Below, one piece after another: positions 58,904 through 64,000 of a stretch of 64,000 nucleotides of DNA. The first letter of the stretch is position 1, and each line of letters starts with the position of its first letter. Position numbers and translations under genes: made by a program. A model generated the notes under the pieces. It had not been told where the DNA came from and made no database searches. It saw nothing but the letters and a program-made list of their open reading frames with translations. This DNA comes from Pestalotiopsis fici W106-1 (Eukaryota > Ascomycota > Sordariomycetes > Amphisphaeriales > Sporocadaceae): contig NW_006917092.1 of NCBI RefSeq assembly GCF_000516985.1, forward strand, positions 3,798,619-3,862,618, in the 5' to 3' direction.

Positions 58904-59746
58904 TCACTTTCGTCGAAAGTGTTTGACATCTTCGCCCTGGGCTGAGCTGACCATTAACTCCTGGAATCGACGCTCCTGTGTCTCTGGCCGCTTCGCAGTC
59001 ATGATCCAGTGGAAGACTTGGCGCCTGTAACCCGGGGTTCGTTGTGCGAGATAGAAATTTGCGGGTCCCGCAATCCTTAGCCGCTCAATGAAATCGTCGC
59101 GAAGGACGACATCGCGCTCGTGGCTCATCTGGGCCGTGTTTTCCTCGAGGCGCCTCGCAAAAGCGATCCGGCCAGGCTCGCGAACGCGTCCGGCAGCCTC
59201 CAGCAAGGCCATCTTGTCGACGTTGACGCGACTCCAATGGCTGTACTTGGTCCTGGGGGTGAATCGCTGCGCCATGCGGTCATCATCCACCTTGCGTTTC
59301 ATTCCATCGATCCAGCCCCAGCACAAAGCCTCGTCAACGGCATCTGACCACGTCAAGACTGCTCGGCCCGTGTGTTTCTTATAGTAGCCCACAAAGAGCT
59401 CCGGCTTTGAGTTGTGGTTGTAAGCTAGCCAGTGGCCAAGGGCTTGCGGAGAATCGAAGTAAATGGGCTGCGACCAGCTCGATCCGTCGATTATGGGCTT
59501 GGGTATCTTTGACGGTCGACCACTTCGTTTACCGATTGCTGTCGATTCGGATGAAATGGCTCGTCGGACCTGGGCAGCTGAAAAGCCGGTTCGCTGCTGG
59601 ATCTCTTCCTTGGATTTCCCGCCCTCGAGGTACAGGATGCGGACATGCCTGCGGTCTTCTTCCGTCAGGTGCTTGGTATGTATGCCAGGCTGGCGACCCC
59701 TTGATCGAGTCATGGTTGGCGTCGCGGAGGAGGGTAGTGAGCTCAT
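58904..59746 (-). CDS. YdeI/OmdA-domain protein with helix-turn-helix-like N-terminus
   Basis: A 280-residue intronless protein. Residues about 95-280 match the YdeI/OmpD-associated family: YFDSPQALGHWLAYNH, AVDEALCWGWIDGMKRKVDD, RFTPRTKYSHWSRVN and the C-terminal helices, widespread in bacteria and of unclear role. Before it, residues about 25-70 read LTEEDRRHVRILYLEGG and EIQQRTGFSAAQVRRAI, a helix-turn-helix-like segment of the kind found in fungal homeodomain-like or transposase-type DNA-binding regions, followed by GKRSGRPSKIPKP, a basic, AT-hook-like or nuclear-localising stretch. The combination suggests a nuclear regulator. It lies tail to tail with the monooxygenase. The start is the first ATG of the frame. 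Confidence 0.82.
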   Translation of the reverse strand: MSSLPSSATPTMTRSRGRQPGIHTKHLTEEDRRHVRILYLEGGKSKEEIQQRTGFSAAQVRRAISSESTAIGKRSGRPSKIPKPIIDGSSWSQPIYFDSPQALGHWLAYNHNSKPELFVGYYKKHTGRAVLTWSDAVDEALCWGWIDGMKRKVDDDRMAQRFTPRTKYSHWSRVNVDKMALLEAAGRVREPGRIAFARRLEENTAQMSHERDVVLRDDFIERLRIAGPANFYLAQRTPGYRRQVFHWIMTAKRPETQERRFQELMVSSAQGEDVKHFRRK

Positions 59747-60880
59747 CAAGATAATTGGTATCGATTCAACAGCTGCGTGCAGAGTGTCTGGTGGTTGTTT
59801 GTCTGTGCTAAGTCGCGTAGTAGTGCTGTTCAGCAGGGGTGCTAAAACCTTTCATGTTGGTCAAATTGCCCTGCCACTCGCATTTACAAGTCGGTTGGTA
59901 CGGGAATGCACTAAAAGTCAGGTGAGCAAGTGCCAAGTTGGTACCCCGCCAAATGCGGCTCGGGCTTTGTCCGGGGGCAGAAACATTGGAAACCTTCCAA
60001 GATCCATGGGTCCTTCTAGAGTCTCTTGATCTTCACCTAGCAGTTACCTACCTTGGTAATGACGACGACGACGACTAGTAGCGAACCCATATCAGAGAAA
60101 GCCCTGATGTATTGTCGTTGCGCCTTGTAATGTTGTTCATAGATGAGTTGCGAACCGAGTTTTGACAACCATTGACTTCAAAAGCTCAAATGCGTTACAG
60201 GATACGGAATACCATGACTCCTACTTCGTATTCTGTAAACTCAGCGTGTGTCTGTGCCGCCTGTAAGAGAGAGGTAGTGCAACGAACGACCCATATCCTA
60301 AAGTGACCAGCCCAACTTGCTGCATTGTGTGCTCTCATGACAGACAATTTCACAATACCTTCCAACATCTTTTGAATAAAAATAAACGTCGTTATGCCCC
60401 ACCCGATTTCTCTCAATATTGCCCATATTCGGTATCTGGAGTTCAACTCCACCATCTGATATCTCGCATAGACTTGCCAGGAAGGCCAATAGCTTCCACC
60501 GATACTCGGCTTAGCTGCAGTCAGCGGGGCAGGCAAGTCGGCCTTCAACCCCACACGATGTAGGAAATCATAGCAGCTATCACGCATCCGAATCCTGCAA
60601 TACCCATGGAATACTGACGGACATGGATACGTAGATACACTAGATACCTTATCTATTGGGCCTCTGTTATCTCAAAGGTGATACAAGATTGTGTTTCTAT
60701 CGCTCATGTGGCAACTTAATGTGAGACTATTCCCTTCCTCCTCTTACATCTGCCGGGCGTCTTACTCGGCCTTTTCTGATTTTCCCTCCGTCAATTTCAA
60801 AATTAGAGTTGCTTGTCATCAAACCATTCACATACCTCGAGGATTTCGAAATCAGCCTAGATAGCTGAGAAAAATCTACA
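59747..60880. other. Divergent intergenic region
   Basis: About 1.1 kb between the head-to-head YdeI-type and amine-oxidase genes. A 130-codon minus-strand frame at 60195..60587 has no recognisable feature. It probably contains both promoters. Confidence 0.45.
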
Positions 60881-63279
60881 ATGGTCGCTTCCAGACATCC
60901 TTTAACCTCGTTGTCCGAGGATGAGATTACCCTCTCGGCAAAGATTGTACGCGGCTCTCACGATGCCGGCACAAAGCTCCTGTTCAAGGGTATCACCTTG
61001 CACGAGCCGTCGAGAAAGGAGATGCAGCAGTATCGCAGCCAAGGGCAAGGCGGCAGCTACTCCCCTCCTCGCAAAGCGTGGGTGAACTATTACCTGACCG
61101 GAACGACATCCTTTTTTGAGGTCATCATCAACTTGGAGGCCGGCAAGATCGAGAGCAGTGCCGAAGTCCCTGCACATTTCCATGGTCCGGCTGACGAATC
61201 CGAGATCATCATGGTCGAAAAAGTCGCCCTCGAAGATCCGGGTGTCAAGGCCGAGATTGAGAAACTTCAAGTCCCTGAAGGAACCGTGATTGTCTGCGAT
61301 CCGTGGATCTGGTAAATATGATCCAGCGTTGCACCAAACTGCTTTACAAGTACTAATTACGGCCAGGGGCGCCGATGGTGTTGCCGATGATGCTCGACAA
61401 TATCAGTGCTACATGTATATGCGTGACCCAAACAACTCCAAGGAAGTCGACAGCAATCACTATGCCTTCCCCCTGAGTTTCTCACCTGTAAGTACTTTAC
61501 ATCCAGCCTGATACTTTTAAGTCAATATATGACCTATTTTGTCTTGAATGACGGACTGTGCCAGTATACGCATGAGAATACTGCGTCTGTTATCGGAGCA
61601 ACTGACTGATCTGTCTAGGTTGTCGATGCTACCACCATGCAAGTGACCAAAATAGATTACCTCCCAACCGGCGCAGGCCTTGAGACAAAGTCTACAGGAC
61701 CCTGGCGACCGACTGCCGCCAATGAGTACATTCCGGAGCTCAACGAGCAGAGGACCGATCTAAAGCCACTTAGAGTTGTTCAGCCCGAGGGTGCTTCTTT
61801 CACGCTCGAAGGAGACACCATCAAGTGGCAAAAGTGGGAGATGCGCACGAGCTTCAACTTCCGCGAGGGCATGGTTCTCCACGAGGTATCATACGACGGC
61901 CGGCCGCTGTTCTACCGAGTGTCGCTGAGCGACATGACGATTCCGTACGCCGACCCCCGCGCCCCTTTTCACAAGAAGCAGGCCTTTGATCTGGGCGATG
62001 TCGGTGCCGGCATCATGGCCAATGATCTCAAGCTTGGCTGTGACTGTCTCGGCGCCATTGCCTACAAGGACGGCCTCGTGGCTGACCACAATGGCTGCCC
62101 CGTGGTGAAACCCAATGCCATGTGTATTCACGAACAGGATGCTGGCATCTTGTGGAAGCACACAAACTACCGAAGCGGCCGTCCCGTTGTCGTGCGCCGC
62201 CGTGAGCTCGTCATCCAAAGCATCATCACCGTGGCCAACTATGAATACATCTTGGCCTACATTTTTGATCAAGCCGGCGAGATGTCCTACGAGGTCCGCG
62301 CCTCGGGCATTCTATCGACCCAGCCCATTGACGCCGGCGTCGACGTGCCCTACGGAACCGTGGTGCACGAAGGCGTATTGGGAGCCTACCACCAGCACAT
62401 TCTGTCCCTCCGCGTCGATCCCGAGCTCGACGGCGACAGGGGCAACAGCCTGGTCTACGAAGAGACCAGCGCCCTGCCGCGCCATGCTGACAACAACCCC
62501 CACGGGAACGGCTACGTGTGCAAGCGTACTACTCTGGAGAAATCGGGTGGTTACGACCTCGAGTCCAAGAAGAATCGGGTCTTTATGATTGAGAACCCTA
62601 ATAAGCAGAACCCCGTCAATGGAAAGAACGTCGCTTACAAGATGCACATTCCTCCCGTGCAGCCACTACTTGCCGAGGAAAACTCATTCCACTACAAGAG
62701 AGCCGAGTGAGTATTCGTAACAGACTTTGGTCGATGATGAAAGTGGTCTTGCTTGTAATATAGTAGCGCTGACTCATCATAATAGCTTTGCCGATCACTC
62801 GGTCTATGTCACCAAGTACCAAGAAGGCGAGCTATTCGCGGGTGGACAGTACACGAACCAGAATAAGCACACATCTGGAGTGCGAAAATGGGCGGCGCGC
62901 AATGATGATATCGCAAATGAAGACATTGTCGTTTGGGTCCAGTTTGGCCTTCAACACGTGCCGAGGATTGAGGATTTCCCAGTCATGTAAGCCTTTTCCC
63001 CCCCCTTCTCCCAGACAACCAAGTCCCACTCGTGTATACTGACAGCGATAACAGGCCAGCCGAGATTGTCAAGGTTTCTTTCAAGCCGGCCAACTTCTTT
63101 ACGCGCAACCCTGCCATTGATGTCCCTCAATCCACGTGAGTAAAGGAACGACCCAGGTTATATTGCCAAATCACTAATGCTCCAACAGTCAGGAATTCAA
63201 CAAGTCCGTCCTTCTCAACGGCCACCAAAATGGGACCAAGGAAGTGAATGGCAATGGAGAGTGCACCTCTTGTCAGTAA
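60881..63279 (+). CDS. Copper amine oxidase
   Basis: A 670-residue quinoenzyme in six exons: 60881..61311, 61367..61487, 61619..62706, 62786..62986, 63055..63135 and 63189..63279. The topaquinone motif is NYEY, with the Tyr to be modified near residue 392. The catalytic base Asp lies in IPYADP (about 296). Copper ligands are the HQH pair (GAYHQHILSLRVD) and the later GLQHVPRIEDFP. It oxidises primary amines to aldehyde, ammonia and peroxide, serving nitrogen supply. No signal peptide is present; the C-terminus ends CTSCQ and has no obvious peroxisomal SKL signal. The domain order N2-N3-catalytic is standard. Confidence 0.95.
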
Positions 63280-63620
63280 ATTCTTTTATGCGATGACCAA
63301 GAATTCTTCACAATGAAATGATTTGAGAGCTCAGCGACGATACGGTCATGGATTTAAATTGATGCGTCATTTCACATGATGAGATTCTGGGGTAGACAAT
63401 GATAAAGATTTGCCATCCAGTTTTGCCGGGTCTTTGTGACCATTCCACCAAGTTGCTCCTCATTTCAGATGATGAAATCGTCAATGTGTAGCTCGTTCTC
63501 TCAGGAACGGTTAACAAGGTTCTTGTAAAAGAGGGCCTGAATGTTGTGTCCTGATGCCCTCTGATCCACCTCGTTCAGACCGAATGATTCCGACGCGCGA
63601 GGGAAATTCTTCTAGGCCCT
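63280..63620. other. Convergent spacer
   Basis: About 340 bases between convergent genes. No feature is seen. Confidence 0.5.
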
Positions 63621-63845
63621 TTACCTGGCCAGACCGCCGAGTCCAATACCGCCCAGAAGACCACTAAGAACATCCTTGGCCCCCTTGCCGTCGCCGGTAT
63701 TTAGTTGATCTTGAAGCTGCTCCAGGCCGGGCTGCGCATCCTTGCCGACCTCCTCGATCACGCCAGCGAGTGGTAGGCTGTCCAGAGACTGAGGTGCCGC
63801 AGCAACAGTGGCGACAAGAAGGGCGAGCATTGAAAGAAACTTCAT
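63621..63845 (-). CDS. Tiny secreted protein, 74 residues
   Basis: A single-exon frame with a textbook signal peptide (MKFLSMLALLVATVAAA) and a 57-residue mature chain without cysteine. The chain is rich in Leu, Gly, Asp and Gln (EQLQDQLNTGDGKGAKD) and ends in the Gly/Leu-rich LSGLLGGIGLGGLAR. The C-terminus could be an amphipathic helix. A GAA repeat sits 11 bases before the start. I recognise no family; it could be an effector-like or surface peptide. Confidence 0.65.
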   Translation of the reverse strand: MKFLSMLALLVATVAAAPQSLDSLPLAGVIEEVGKDAQPGLEQLQDQLNTGDGKGAKDVLSGLLGGIGLGGLAR

Positions 63846-63856
63846 CTTGTCGAAAG

Positions 63857-63889
63857 GAAGAAGAAGAAGAAGAAGAAGAAGAAGAAGAA
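63857..63889. repeat. (GAA)11-type microsatellite in a 5' leader
   Basis: An uninterrupted GAA trinucleotide tract, CTT on the sense strand of the minus-strand gene, lies just upstream of the tiny secreted-protein ATG. Confidence 0.9.
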
Positions 63890-64000
63890 AGAATTGTGGT
63901 ATCGTAATAGAAGGTATAAAAAATAAGGAGAATGACTGATAGTTGCGCCGCCGAGGGAGTTGCTGCCGTGAGATGCCGAGAGATGCTGCGAAAATCCGAT

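Noticed and set aside
60195..60587. 130-codon minus-strand frame
   Set aside because: Composition and content give no domain; it sits in a divergent promoter region.
1..64000. CRISPR arrays, bacterial operons or phage genes
   Set aside because: No regularly spaced direct repeats; gene structure is eukaryotic with spliceosomal introns.

Overview
The window is nuclear DNA of a filamentous ascomycete. The evidence is short GT-AG introns (about 50-80 nt, a few longer), monocistronic genes, and fungus-restricted families: HET domain, Zn2Cys6 regulator, Egh16/Mas appressorial protein, GH55 glucanase, SconB/SCON-2 F-box protein and siderophore MFS transporter. A Sordariomycete, perhaps Hypocreales, fits best, but I cannot name the species. 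No bacterial operon, CRISPR array or intact transposon is seen. Gene models below were spliced by eye, and all CDS models given keep reading frame across every junction.

Layout. 0-6.3 kb: the 3' part of a siderophore-type MFS transporter, a UlaG-like metallo-beta-lactamase-fold hydrolase, and a large regulator carrying both C2H2 and Zn2Cys6 fingers. At 7.6 kb there is tRNA-Lys(CTT). 9-22.5 kb is a secretion and oxidative-stress block: large-subunit catalase, GH3 beta-glucosidase with an unusual glycine-rich insertion, GH55 exo-beta-1,3-glucanase, and an Egh16/Mas protein. 23-33.5 kb: a GT1 glycosyltransferase, a small cysteine-rich secreted protein, a CorA-like membrane protein, a monocarboxylate-transporter-like MFS protein and a GNAT acetyltransferase.

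33.6-38.3 kb looks like a decayed allorecognition or signalling locus. It holds a truncated kinase remnant and a HET-domain gene, each stopped by one in-frame TAA, then an unrecognised acidic protein. A 4.5-kb gene-poor stretch precedes the sulfur controller SconB/SCON-2 homologue (42.9-45.1 kb). After it come a second GNAT, a succinate/fumarate-type mitochondrial carrier and twinfilin, which are conserved housekeeping genes.

52-64 kb resembles a small catabolic island: a tannase/feruloyl-esterase-type secreted esterase, a cyclase-family protein divergent from a Baeyer-Villiger-type flavin monooxygenase, a YdeI/OmdA-domain protein with a helix-turn-helix-like N-terminus, a copper amine oxidase and a tiny secreted protein. 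Release of plant phenolic esters followed by oxidation of ketones or amines would be a coherent theme, but coregulation is not shown by the sequence. I found no convincing wholly new multi-gene system. The best leads are the HET/kinase graveyard, the helix-turn-helix-YdeI fusion and the glycine-rich GH3 insertion.
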